DNA from: Acinetobacter tandoii DSM 14970 = CIP 107469
GTDB taxonomy: Bacteria > Pseudomonadota > Gammaproteobacteria > Pseudomonadales > Moraxellaceae
NCBI RefSeq assembly: GCF_000400735.1
Contig: NZ_KE007371.1
Span: 20,692-84,691 of the forward strand
Length of the DNA stretch: 64,000 nt
Reading direction: 5' to 3'
The translations under genes were made by a program, and so were the position numbers. The notes beneath the pieces are model-generated. The model searched no databases. It was not told the DNA's origin and was given only the letters and a program-made list of their open reading frames with translations. Positions 46,430 through 54,951 of the stretch are shown piece by piece. The first letter of the stretch is position 1. The number at the start of each line of letters is the position of its first letter.

Positions 46430-47302
46430 TTATTGGGTTTCAATTTCTCTGAGCCGAATCAAGCCTTCTTGAGTCGTACTACAAACCAACTCACCATTTT
46501 GCCACATACGTCCAAAATTTAGTCCCCGCGAGTTGGCACTTACCGTTGCATCCATGTCATACAACATCCAGTCATCCACACGGAAAGGTTTATGGAAATA
46601 CATAGCGTGGTCAATACTGGCACATTGCAAACTTGGTGATAACCAACTCAAACCATGTGGACGTAATGCCGTGGTCATTAAAGTAAAGTCTGAATAAAAT
46701 GCAGCAATCGCTTGATGTAATGAAACTTCATCAATCTCAGCCGCAATACGGTCATGGGTGCGTATGTAGTGCGCATAAGAAGGTGCCGCTGGTTGTGGCT
46801 GATACGGATTCATTGGATCGATTGGTCGTATCTCAACATGGCGGTCACGCATAAAACTAGCCCTTACGTTTTCAGGCACAAACTCGACCAACATCTTTTT
46901 CAGTTCCGCTTCCGATTTCACTTGCATCGGTGCAGGATAATCAGGCTCCTGAATCTGATAATTCAAGCCTTCTTCTGACTGAGCAAACGACACCATTGCG
47001 GTAAAAATGGTACGTCCATGCTGAATGGCACGCACCTGACGGCTGACAAAACTTTTGCCATCTCTTAAACGATCCACTTCATAAATGATCGGAGCATTCA
47101 CATCACCTCCGAAGAGGAAATAAGCATGTAAAGAATGCGCAGGTCGGTCTGCCGTATAGGAAGCGGCACGTAAAGCCTGTCCTAAAACTTGCCCACCAAA
47201 AACACGCTTGCCTACCAAATTACGACTTTGACCGCGAAAAATATTCTCTTCGATTTTTTCAAGACTAAGCAGTTCAACCAATTCTTGAGTTAAGGCATTC
47301 AT
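46430..47302 (-). CDS. tesB: Acyl-CoA thioesterase II
   Basis: 290 residues with two hot-dog folds. N-terminal FRGQSRNLVGKRVFGGQVLGQAL and HSLHAYFLFGGD, and C-terminal ARGLNFGRMWQNGELVCSTTQEGLIR, the region of the catalytic Gln in E. coli TesB. It hydrolyses medium- and long-chain acyl-CoA in the cytosol. It diverges from plsB across 291 bases, where I see no further gene. Confidence 0.95.
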   Translation of the reverse strand: MNALTQELVELLSLEKIEENIFRGQSRNLVGKRVFGGQVLGQALRAASYTADRPAHSLHAYFLFGGDVNAPIIYEVDRLRDGKSFVSRQVRAIQHGRTIFTAMVSFAQSEEGLNYQIQEPDYPAPMQVKSEAELKKMLVEFVPENVRASFMRDRHVEIRPIDPMNPYQPQPAAPSYAHYIRTHDRIAAEIDEVSLHQAIAAFYSDFTLMTTALRPHGLSWLSPSLQCASIDHAMYFHKPFRVDDWMLYDMDATVSANSRGLNFGRMWQNGELVCSTTQEGLIRLREIETQ

Positions 47303-47593
47303 AGCAGACCCGTTTTAAATTTTAGACACACCCATTTTGGTGTTCATTAGAAATAACCATAGAGCGCTTGCTCTAAAACTATATTACCTAAATGTTGACC
47401 GATCCCCTAGAGATTAATTGACCGCACTGTCACTGTAATTTTCAAATTTAATTGCTAAAAATATGCAGTTTAACGCTAGAATCTTGGCATAAGCAGTAAA
47501 TTTGTCAGAAAATGACATCTAGTTTTTGATTACAATTACGCAGAATAATTTCCCCTTCACATTTTGGGGCTTCGTACCGTATTAGGAGTGTTT

Positions 47594-50176
47594 ATGTCCA
47601 AGCGTGGCTTTGGTCAAATGTATCGCCAGCTTTCCAGCAAGCTACTTGACCTTGTGGTAACCCCTCATATTTTGGGTGAAGTACCCAGCAACCCGACAGC
47701 TCCAAGCACCAGTGAAGACCCCAATATTGCCAACACACCAAGCAAGAAGGTGGTGTGCTATGTATTACAAAACTATTCACGTAGTAATGCCTTGGTGGTC
47801 GATGGCGAAACTCGTCGTTTAAAATTACCTGCCGCCTTAGATTCACTCTTGATTGGCGAACATAAAGAAAAAGCCTCCATCTTATTTTTACAACATCATG
47901 ATGAGCAGAACCTACTTAATCCACCACCCAATACCTTTCCACCCCGTCTATTACGCCTGATCGATTTACTCGAAAAGCATCCTGAACTAGACATTGAACT
48001 GGTGCCTGTAACGGTGCTGTGGGGTCGCTCACCAGACAAGGAAGACTCTTGGTTTAAATTGTTATTTACCGATACATGGGCAACGCCAAGCCGTGTTAAA
48101 CAGATGGTAAATATTGGTTTGCATGGACGTGAATCTTATCTGGAATTTCACGAAGCCCAGTCTTTACGTGACCTGATTCAGTACGCTAAAACCACCCATC
48201 CAAATTTATCGCCTGCAACGTATATTATTAGCAGCTTAAATAACTATATGGATGCGCAACGTGAAGTCGTGCTCGGTCCTGACTTATCTGACCGTCGTAA
48301 CGTCATGCACAGCCTAATTAAAGCACAAGATGTGCAAGATGCAATTCGTCGTGAAAGTATCCGTAGCAAAATCAGTATGCTTGAAGCAGAACGTCGTGCG
48401 ATTGGTTATTTAAATGAAATCGTCTCGGATTATTCCTCTTCAGCCGTTCGTTTTGCGGATATGGCGCTCACCCGCTTGTGGACACAGTTGTATGATGGCG
48501 TCGAAGTACATAACTTCAGTACCGTGCGTGAACTGGCAAAAGAATATGAAATTATTTATACTCCATGTCACCGTAGTCATATCGACTACCTGTTACTGTC
48601 TTATGTAATTTATAAACGTGGTTTGATGGTACCGTACATTGCGGCGGGTGATAACCTGAATATGCCATTTGTAGGGCAATTACTACGTGGTGGCGGCGCG
48701 TTCTTTATTCGCCGTACTTTCCGTGGTAATGGTTTATATACCACCGTTTTTAAAGAATATTTATACAGCATTCTGTCGCGCAACACGCCTTTGGAATACT
48801 TCATTGAAGGGGGCCGTTCACGTACAGGACGCCTATTACCTGCTAAGACAGGCATGCTCGCCATGACAGTACACAGCCATCTTCGTGGACGTGCCAAACC
48901 GATTGTGTTTGTGCCAACCTATATCGGCTATGAACGCCTGATGGAAGGTTCTACATATGTTGGCGAAATGCAAGGTAAACCGAAAGAAGCGGAATCTGTG
49001 CTTGGAATTGTAAAAACCCTACGCAAAATTGAACGCATCTTCGGTAAAGTACACGTGAACTTCGGTGAGCCTGTATTCTTGGATGACAAACTCAAAGCCT
49101 TTGGCGCTGACCAGATTCGCATTCAAAAAAATGATGATCCAATTCCAAATGAGGTCTCTGATGCAGTGAACAGTGCGGCACATACCATTTTGGAAAACAT
49201 CAACCGTGCCGTAGTGATTAACCCAGTATCGTTATTGTCTCTGATTTTACTAGCGACACCAAAACATACTCTGGACGAAGAGTTGTGCATCAAGCAGTTA
49301 GATGCATATCGTAATTTGCTCACCGCACTGCCTTACGATGAGCGTACACAAGTTACACCTCTTTCTGGCAAAGAAATTATTGCTTACGGTTTAAAACTCA
49401 AACTGATTAAGCGCGTGAAGCACGTTCTGGGCGATATTATTGCGATTGAAGACAATCAAGCCGTGTTACTCACCTACTTCCGTAACAACATTGTGCATGC
49501 TTTTGTCTTGCCATCTTTGATTGCGGCTTTGGTTGAACACAACGGTACCATCAAGCGTCACGATTTATGTAACGTCATTCGCACCTTATATCCATTCTTG
49601 AAAGCTGAGTTATTTCTTAAATGGGATGATGAAAGCTTAAAAGTACAGATCGCTGCTTATGCAGATGCTTTAATCAGTGCAAAACTCATCACTGAAGATG
49701 CGGAAGGACATTTAATTTCCCCTGCACCGAACAGTGAAGATCATAATCAGTTGTTAGTCCTTGCTGGTCCTGTGATGCAGAGCCTAGAGCGCTATTACAT
49801 GACTTTGGCACTGATTACACAGCGTGGTTCTGGCAACATCTCGACGCGTCAAGTGGAAGAGTTGAGCCATTTGGTGGGTCAACGCCTCTCTGTGTTGTAT
49901 GAGTTCAATTCACCAGAGTTCTTCGATAAAGCCCTATTCCAAGGTTTTATCCGCGTACTGACTCAACAGGGTTATATCAGTACCAATGCCGAAGGCTCAA
50001 TCGTATTTGACAGCAACTTTAGCAATATTGCTGCCAATGCCAATTTGGTACTGGATGATGTGACTTTACAAATGTTGCAGCACATTACCACTTTTAGCGA
50101 TGAAGAGTTAAAGCAGGTATTAGATGCGGTTGCCGCACAACAAGCGAAACGTCGTTTGAAGCGTAAGAAAAAGTAA
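47594..50176 (+). CDS. plsB: Glycerol-3-phosphate 1-O-acyltransferase
   Basis: 860 residues from ATG 47594 with an AGGAG ribosome site; the ATG at 47564 precedes that site. The acyltransferase HX4D motif is His326-Asp331 in CHRSHIDYLLL, followed by GGAFFIRRTF and EYFIEGGRSRTGR blocks. It makes lysophosphatidic acid from glycerol-3-phosphate and acyl-CoA/ACP at the inner membrane. It ends in a very basic stretch (KRRLKRKKK). Confidence 0.97.
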   Translation: MSKRGFGQMYRQLSSKLLDLVVTPHILGEVPSNPTAPSTSEDPNIANTPSKKVVCYVLQNYSRSNALVVDGETRRLKLPAALDSLLIGEHKEKASILFLQHHDEQNLLNPPPNTFPPRLLRLIDLLEKHPELDIELVPVTVLWGRSPDKEDSWFKLLFTDTWATPSRVKQMVNIGLHGRESYLEFHEAQSLRDLIQYAKTTHPNLSPATYIISSLNNYMDAQREVVLGPDLSDRRNVMHSLIKAQDVQDAIRRESIRSKISMLEAERRAIGYLNEIVSDYSSSAVRFADMALTRLWTQLYDGVEVHNFSTVRELAKEYEIIYTPCHRSHIDYLLLSYVIYKRGLMVPYIAAGDNLNMPFVGQLLRGGGAFFIRRTFRGNGLYTTVFKEYLYSILSRNTPLEYFIEGGRSRTGRLLPAKTGMLAMTVHSHLRGRAKPIVFVPTYIGYERLMEGSTYVGEMQGKPKEAESVLGIVKTLRKIERIFGKVHVNFGEPVFLDDKLKAFGADQIRIQKNDDPIPNEVSDAVNSAAHTILENINRAVVINPVSLLSLILLATPKHTLDEELCIKQLDAYRNLLTALPYDERTQVTPLSGKEIIAYGLKLKLIKRVKHVLGDIIAIEDNQAVLLTYFRNNIVHAFVLPSLIAALVEHNGTIKRHDLCNVIRTLYPFLKAELFLKWDDESLKVQIAAYADALISAKLITEDAEGHLISPAPNSEDHNQLLVLAGPVMQSLERYYMTLALITQRGSGNISTRQVEELSHLVGQRLSVLYEFNSPEFFDKALFQGFIRVLTQQGYISTNAEGSIVFDSNFSNIAANANLVLDDVTLQMLQHITTFSDEELKQVLDAVAAQQAKRRLKRKKK

Positions 50177-50184
50177 TTTTAAAA

Positions 50185-50219
50185 AGCATAGGTATCTGCG
50201 ATTGGCGGATACCTATGCT
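50185..50219. terminator. Perfect inverted repeat after plsB
   Basis: 12-bp arms AGCATAGGTATC / GATACCTATGCT around an 11-base loop, 9 bases past the plsB stop. A T-rich run follows it only on the minus strand, so it may terminate there or simply stabilise the plsB mRNA end. It marks the left edge of the accessory island. Confidence 0.6.
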
Positions 50220-50340
50220 GTATGTATAACAAAAAGTTTAATGTATTTCACAGAAGATATTTTATGTTAAATAATTAAAAGGTTCTTATAGTGAATAGCT
50301 AAAGTGTCGAGTCTACAAAGTATGGCTTATATAGGTATTA

Positions 50341-50369
50341 AAAAAAGCCCAAATACTAAGATTCAGACT
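50341..50369 (-). terminator. Terminator after the SIR2 gene
   Basis: On the minus strand AGTCTGAAT and ATTTGGGCT form a 9-bp stem with four G-U pairs, followed by six or seven T. It is 15 bases past the SIR2 gene stop. Confidence 0.6.
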
Positions 50370-50383
50370 TTTTAAACTTTTTA

Positions 50384-51220
50384 CTAAGAACTAATCGCTT
50401 CTAGAATTTGAGCATTCTGTATATTTCTATCAGGGCTTGTGATACCTAATTCTTCAGCTGTAATAGGGATAACTCCCCAATCTTCCAGAACTGTATCAAT
50501 AATCTCATTATGATTTTTAACCATGATATAGCATTTAGGTTTTTGATTTTTATGTGTTTCTGGCCAAGACCTATTTAGCTCAAAGATTACTCTTCGAATA
50601 TTCATGTCATTTAAGGAATAGCCCATGAATAAAACACTATGACTCAATAGATCAGATTTAAATTTAATATCAAGTGGATCTTCAAACTTCATTCTTCTGT
50701 AATAGCTACTCTCATTTAAAATAATACTATTATCATCTGAAAAATCTCCATGAAATTTTACAATCTGTGGAACATTCTTTTTTGTATTACTTATATGAGA
50801 AATATGAGAAATTTTAGTATAAGGTTGTGAATATAGATCAAAAGCTTTCTCAATCCATTGATCGTAGTTTGTAGTATAAATTAATTGAAATTTTTTCTCT
50901 GCCAAAAGCTTATGAAAGTCTGAATCGCTAAGCTTTCTCATAAATTCCGGAGTATGCCATTTTTGATCAAGCTTACTTCTAAGGCTACCAAAGCTTTTAT
51001 AACTTTTGATATAGTAAAATTCAGCTAGTAATAATGCATTATCATCAGCTAAAGTCTTAAAAACCTTTGGGTCATAATCACATTCCTCTGCAATCAGATT
51101 AATGAGATCACTCCAGTTAGGTAGATTCAGAATTGTAGACACCCCAGCTCCGAGGAATAACATTAATTTTTCATCTTTATAAGCTTTTTTCAGGGTAGAT
51201 AAATGTGAAAATTTACTCAT
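50384..51220 (-). CDS. SIR2-domain protein, KomC-like NADase effector
   Basis: 278 residues. SIR2 fold marks are FLGAGVS (24-28), TTNYD with Asn118 and Asp120, KFHGD with His157, and MGYSLND (about 199-205), matching the SIR2_2-type proteins of antiphage systems. Such proteins destroy NAD+ to abort infection. Its start overlaps the stop of the HAM1-like gene (ATGA), so the two are co-translated and probably form a complex. In the described Kongming system KomC is the SIR2 effector bound to KomB. Intact here by reading frame. AT-rich compared with neighbours. Confidence 0.87.
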   Translation of the reverse strand: MSKFSHLSTLKKAYKDEKLMLFLGAGVSTILNLPNWSDLINLIAEECDYDPKVFKTLADDNALLLAEFYYIKSYKSFGSLRSKLDQKWHTPEFMRKLSDSDFHKLLAEKKFQLIYTTNYDQWIEKAFDLYSQPYTKISHISHISNTKKNVPQIVKFHGDFSDDNSIILNESSYYRRMKFEDPLDIKFKSDLLSHSVLFMGYSLNDMNIRRVIFELNRSWPETHKNQKPKCYIMVKNHNEIIDTVLEDWGVIPITAEELGITSPDRNIQNAQILEAISS

Positions 51221-51759
51221 TTTAAAGACTCTATAAATTGTTTAAATTGATCAAATGCATGCTTTCTCATAGAGATTTCTAATTTTTCACTTCCTAACTC
51301 AGCATAAGTTTTATTGTAACCATCTGGAATAAAAACACAGTCCCATTGAAAATCACGATTACCCATAGGTTCTTCTGCTACAGTACCTTGACTTTCCCCT
51401 ATAAAATAATAGTTCTTTCTACCGTCACAAAAGCCAATCGAAGTTTTAGCTGTAATTTTAGTACCCTTAAATAAGTCACAAAATTTATCTGCCTGTATCG
51501 TTTCCCAAAAAATTTCTGTTAATCCTCCTGGAAAGTCATTTAGTGCTTCTAAATACAAGCTAGCATGTTCAACTAATACTGGCTCCTTAAATTTAGCAAA
51601 TGCTTTCCCCAATTTATCTTTTAATAAAACCTGTTCATCAAATGTTTGTAATTCCTCAATTTTTGTCTTTCTTGATTCAAAAACAACGCCAGTCCCTGCC
51701 ATATAGTGATCTAGTTCCTTTAACTTGAACTCATTACCTGTTGTGACTATGATTTTCAT
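51217..51759 (-). CDS. HAM1/RdgB-like purine NTP pyrophosphatase, KomB-like
   Basis: 180 residues. The N-terminus has the HAM1 signature TTGNEFKLKEL. The middle holds VLVEHASLYLEALNDFPGG, equivalent to the ED(S/T)GL loop with Glu and His instead of the usual Glu-Asp. House-cleaning relatives hydrolyse dITP/XTP. In the Kongming antiphage system the HAM1-like KomB acts as sensor of dITP with the SIR2 partner. The altered loop supports a sensor rather than a catalyst, which is inference. Its start now lies 21 bases from the IS end and keeps an AAGGA ribosome site. Confidence 0.82.
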   Translation of the reverse strand: MKIIVTTGNEFKLKELDHYMAGTGVVFESRKTKIEELQTFDEQVLLKDKLGKAFAKFKEPVLVEHASLYLEALNDFPGGLTEIFWETIQADKFCDLFKGTKITAKTSIGFCDGRKNYYFIGESQGTVAEEPMGNRDFQWDCVFIPDGYNKTYAELGSEKLEISMRKHAFDQFKQFIESLK

Positions 51760-51772
51760 TAAATTATATCCT

Positions 51773-51780
51773 TAATAAAT
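51773..51780. repeat. Target-site duplication, left copy
   Basis: TAATAAAT immediately outside the left inverted repeat of the IS. The identical 8 bases occur outside the right end. Confidence 0.93.
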
Positions 51781-52754
51781 ACCTGAATCGCGGATAAGAA
51801 ATTGACTTGAAAAAGAGAAGGACTAGAGCCATCAGTTGAGTTACCACACCAAACTTAAAGCTCTAGTCCTTATGATTGATAGTACCCAATTATTCTGCAT
51901 AATTGATGATTTCTTTCTTAAATTTGAATCAATCTATTGGAATTTCTTAAAGCAGAACTTTCGATGCTCAAGAGTTCGCCCTGCTCAGCTCAGTATTTCT
52001 GAAATTACCTTTATTGCAATTTGGTATAAGTGCTCTCATTTCAATAATTTCAAAGCATTCTTTACAGCTTTAAAATATAACAATAGCCATCTATTTAAAC
52101 ATCTACCATGTTATCAACGCATGATTCATCTGATGAATACACATCAACTGGCTTTACATGCCCTACATTTTGCTTTGATGAAAGATCAGCAAAGCAATTA
52201 TTTATGGATTGATTCAACCATATTACCTGTCTGTAAAAATCAGCGAATACAACGTCATAAGTCTTTATCGGCTATTGCAACACGTGGAAAAAGCTCAATG
52301 GGTTGGTTCTTTGGCTGTAAGCTGCATTTGCTGATGAATCAATCAGGTGGAATAGTAAATACGGTTTTATCCAATGGACATACAGCAGATATCAAAATGG
52401 TGGAGCAACTAGTCAAAGGAATGACTGCAAAATTGTATGCTGATCGCGGCTATATTAGTCATGAGCTTAAGAGCAGGCTTAAAGATCAAGATATTGATTT
52501 AATTACTTATCACCGAAAGAACATGAAATCTATACAGTTATTAAAAGCAGATGAATACCATCTAAAACAACGCAATAAAATAGAAACTTTATTCAGTTTG
52601 CTGAAAGGGACGTACAATCTAGTGACAACTAGAGCAAGAAGTGTTGCAGGCTATTTAGCTGGTATTTATGCATCTTTATGTGCTTATCAAATATGTCATC
52701 AAAATAAACCGATGATTCGTATTATGGAAATATCGGCTTAAGCAGGATTCGGGT
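51781..52754 (+). mobile_element. IS982-family insertion sequence, complete
   Basis: 974 bases. The ends form imperfect inverted repeats: left ACCTGAATCGCGGATAAG and, read inward from the right, ACCCGAATCCTGCTTAAG, matching at 13 of 18 positions. One transposase gene fills the element. An exact 8-bp direct repeat TAATAAAT flanks it, so insertion was recent. It sits at the junction of the adenosine deaminase and HAM1-like genes. Confidence 0.92.
51836..52741 (+). CDS. IS982-family transposase
   Basis: 301 residues, intact. DDE residues are visible in YLWIDSTILPVCKN, LYADRGYISHEL and NKIETLFSLLKG. The RGKSSMGWFFGCKLHLL segment is characteristic of IS982-type enzymes, common in Acinetobacter. 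The gene points opposite to the surrounding island genes. Confidence 0.93.
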   Translation: MSYHTKLKALVLMIDSTQLFCIIDDFFLKFESIYWNFLKQNFRCSRVRPAQLSISEITFIAIWYKCSHFNNFKAFFTALKYNNSHLFKHLPCYQRMIHLMNTHQLALHALHFALMKDQQSNYLWIDSTILPVCKNQRIQRHKSLSAIATRGKSSMGWFFGCKLHLLMNQSGGIVNTVLSNGHTADIKMVEQLVKGMTAKLYADRGYISHELKSRLKDQDIDLITYHRKNMKSIQLLKADEYHLKQRNKIETLFSLLKGTYNLVTTRARSVAGYLAGIYASLCAYQICHQNKPMIRIMEISA

Positions 52755-53743
52755 TAATAAATGAATATTTTTTTTGAAGAGTAAATTGATTTAAAATAAA
52801 GGATAAGTCTTGTGTTTCATATAAAAACACTCTGTAGTCGTCTACAAGACTTAATTTATGTATCGCTGGATTATCAGAGCATAAAATAAATGGGACATTA
52901 TGTTCCATAAACTTATGAAACGTATAGGCATCATCTTCTTTTATTGAGTTAGTACGTCTATTAGAAATAGGGCAAACTTCAACAGCAATATCTCTAGTTC
53001 GAAGTAAATCCATAGTATCTATACAGTTCATCGCAGCAGTACCATGCCCAATTCGATCAGCACCAAATTGATTAATAGCTACTAAAATATTATTTATATT
53101 CCCAGTTTCACCTGCATGAATTGTGATACCTAAATTCAAATCATGCTTAGCCTTATTAAACCAATATGCTAAATCATCTGGAACGGGGGATATCTTCGTT
53201 TCCGGCTAAATCCAACCCAACTATATTCTTTGGATTTCCAATATTTTTAATTGCAGATAAAATATTTTTTAAATCTTCTGAGGATCTTGAAGATCTTCTA
53301 ATAGTTATGATTAAGCCAAAGTGAATTCCTGTTATTCTAGAGGCTGAATTTAATGCCCCTAACAGCCATAAGATAGCTGATTCTAAAGAAATAGAATTAA
53401 GTTTCGCTATATAAAAAATAGTATTTCTTATCTCAACAAATTAGATATTCGCCAATTGAAAACTACGGAAAGTTTCTAAAACTATAAGGTTTAAATCTTC
53501 TTTTGATTTTGGTAAAAGATTTAAAACTTCCCACGGCTTTAAATAATCAGACAAATGATTTTGAGGTTCTAAAATATTTAAATTTTTATCTAAATCAAAA
53601 GAGCTAGGAATAATAGTTAAATCTTTCTCTAAAATATTTTTAACTAAATCAGTTGGTATTGCCCCATTAAGATGAACATGCAAATCTCCTTTAGGTATAC
53701 TCTGAAGAATATTTTCTTCTTTAATATCTAGCATGATGGACAT
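52738..53743 (-). pseudogene. Adenosine deaminase-family gene, KomA-like, broken
   Basis: Reads as one adenosine-deaminase-type gene of about 335 codons with two lesions. Zinc ligands HVH (His22, His24 in KGDLHVHLNG) are in the first part. An in-frame TAA at 53441-53443 interrupts ANI-FVEIRNT. The frame continues past it to VGLDLAGNEDIP, where a run of five C (53185-53189) shifts the frame; with four C it would continue VPDDLAYWFNK and LGITIHAGETGN. Later motifs RIGHGTA, CPISN and CSDNPAI are intact. The IS replaces the last residues: without it the gene would end KDII and its stop would overlap the next ATG. In Kongming, KomA makes dIMP from dAMP. Confidence 0.85.
52755..52762. repeat. Target-site duplication, right copy
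   Basis: TAATAAAT immediately outside the right end of the IS, identical to the left copy. Confidence 0.93.
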
Positions 53744-54001
53744 CTATGAACGACCAATTACTTAAACACATGAATTATATAGCAAATAATAAAATTTTGT
53801 ATTTAAACTAAAGTATACCTAAAAGTTCTCTTCTATAAATTTTATATTCTTCTATCCTATCTATTCTCTTTATTTCATTTTTTATACTAAAAACACGTTT
53901 AAATCGTTAGAGATGTTAAGTTTTCCTACAATTAACATAATGCATGCCATACGAAATTCTCAAAATAATTTAACTTAAATCAATACCTTATATTGTTAAT
54001 T
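53744..54001. other. AT-rich gap upstream of the komA-like gene
   Basis: No convincing gene in this 258-base stretch. On the minus strand a consensus -10 TATAAT lies at 53774-53779, about 30 bases before the komA-like start, without a good -35. It may be the promoter of the island operon. The rest is very AT-rich and shows nothing else I can support. Confidence 0.4.
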
Positions 54002-54032
54002 AAAGCCCAATCAAACCCGATTGGGCTTTTTT
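54002..54032. terminator. Terminator at the right edge of the island
   Basis: AAAGCCCAAT / ATTGGGCTTT stem with an 8-base loop and six T on the plus side. The nearest plus-strand gene upstream, apart from the IS, is plsB. It may be the original shared terminator of plsB and the convergent SDR gene, now separated from plsB by the island. Confidence 0.75.
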
Positions 54033-54108
54033 ATGGACTTTTCACATTCCACGACTATTTTCCAATCAATGTTCCTCATCTTTCATTGAACAAAATACAG
54101 AATATTTT

Positions 54109-54918
54109 TCAATCATTTTTTAACAACAACGCCGAATAATCCTCAAAACAATCTGGATGTTGTAATTCAAAATCCATCTGCTGCATGTTGGAAGCATAAA
54201 TTCGCTTACCAGACACCACATCACTTTCCAAAACTAAAACTGGCAGCTCCAACTGCTGCTGAAACCACTGAATAATTTCATGTAAAGGAATGGGTTGATT
54301 ATTCGTGACAATATAAGAACTTTTAGGATGTTCCACGTGAATCAAATGCGCCAAAAAGCGGGCTAAATCTTCAATATGAATACGATTACTATAATGAATA
54401 TTCGGATATGTCGACGTCTGCTGCGCCAACTTCACCATACGTGCAACAGAAGCTCCGTAAATGCCTGTTGGGCGAATAATAATACTTTGCTCAGGATACG
54501 CAGCCTGCCATAACAATTCCATCTGCCTTAGAATCTCGCCTTGTGCATCAATTGGCTTAGGCACACTCGCATCATCAACACGCTCCCCTACTTGTTCACC
54601 ATAAACTCGGGTTGAAGACACTACGATGACTTTTTTGACAGGATGAGCTTGTAAGGCCTTCTGCATCGCAGGAATGGCATCCACAAAAGTCGCTTGATAG
54701 CCTTCAGGCGTGCTCGATGTGGGAGATAACAAGACATAGACGATATCGACAGGAGTAATTTGACTCAAATCAAGTTGATGAATATCTTGAATTAAATGTG
54801 TAGCAAAATCTTGTGGTTTGGCAGTACGGCTTATTGTGGTAATTTGGTGGCCTTGTTGAAATAATTGTTTAGCAACCCGTTGAGATGTTTTACCATAACC
54901 TATAAATAAAATATGCAT
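54109..54918 (-). CDS. NAD(P)-binding SDR/epimerase-like protein, YeeZ-like
   Basis: 269 residues. The N-terminal Rossmann loop is GYGKTSQRVAKQL. VIVVSSTRVYGE and RPTGIYG match the extended SDR (epimerase/dehydratase) family without a clear YxxxK active site. The size and pattern resemble E. coli YeeZ. Function unknown. It diverges from recG across 33 bases. Confidence 0.8.
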   Translation of the reverse strand: MHILFIGYGKTSQRVAKQLFQQGHQITTISRTAKPQDFATHLIQDIHQLDLSQITPVDIVYVLLSPTSSTPEGYQATFVDAIPAMQKALQAHPVKKVIVVSSTRVYGEQVGERVDDASVPKPIDAQGEILRQMELLWQAAYPEQSIIIRPTGIYGASVARMVKLAQQTSTYPNIHYSNRIHIEDLARFLAHLIHVEHPKSSYIVTNNQPIPLHEIIQWFQQQLELPVLVLESDVVSGKRIYASNMQQMDFELQHPDCFEDYSALLLKND

Positions 54919-54951
54919 TTAGCACCTAATGAGCACTTTAGTTGAGGGGAC

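Noticed and set aside
50185..50219. Inverted repeat as an IS end or attachment site
   Set aside because: No partner copy is found at the right edge of the island, and it fits an mRNA end hairpin after plsB.
53185..53189. Programmed ribosomal frameshift in the adenosine deaminase gene
   Set aside because: An upstream in-frame stop already breaks the gene, there is no stimulatory structure visible, and deaminases are not known to need frameshifting.
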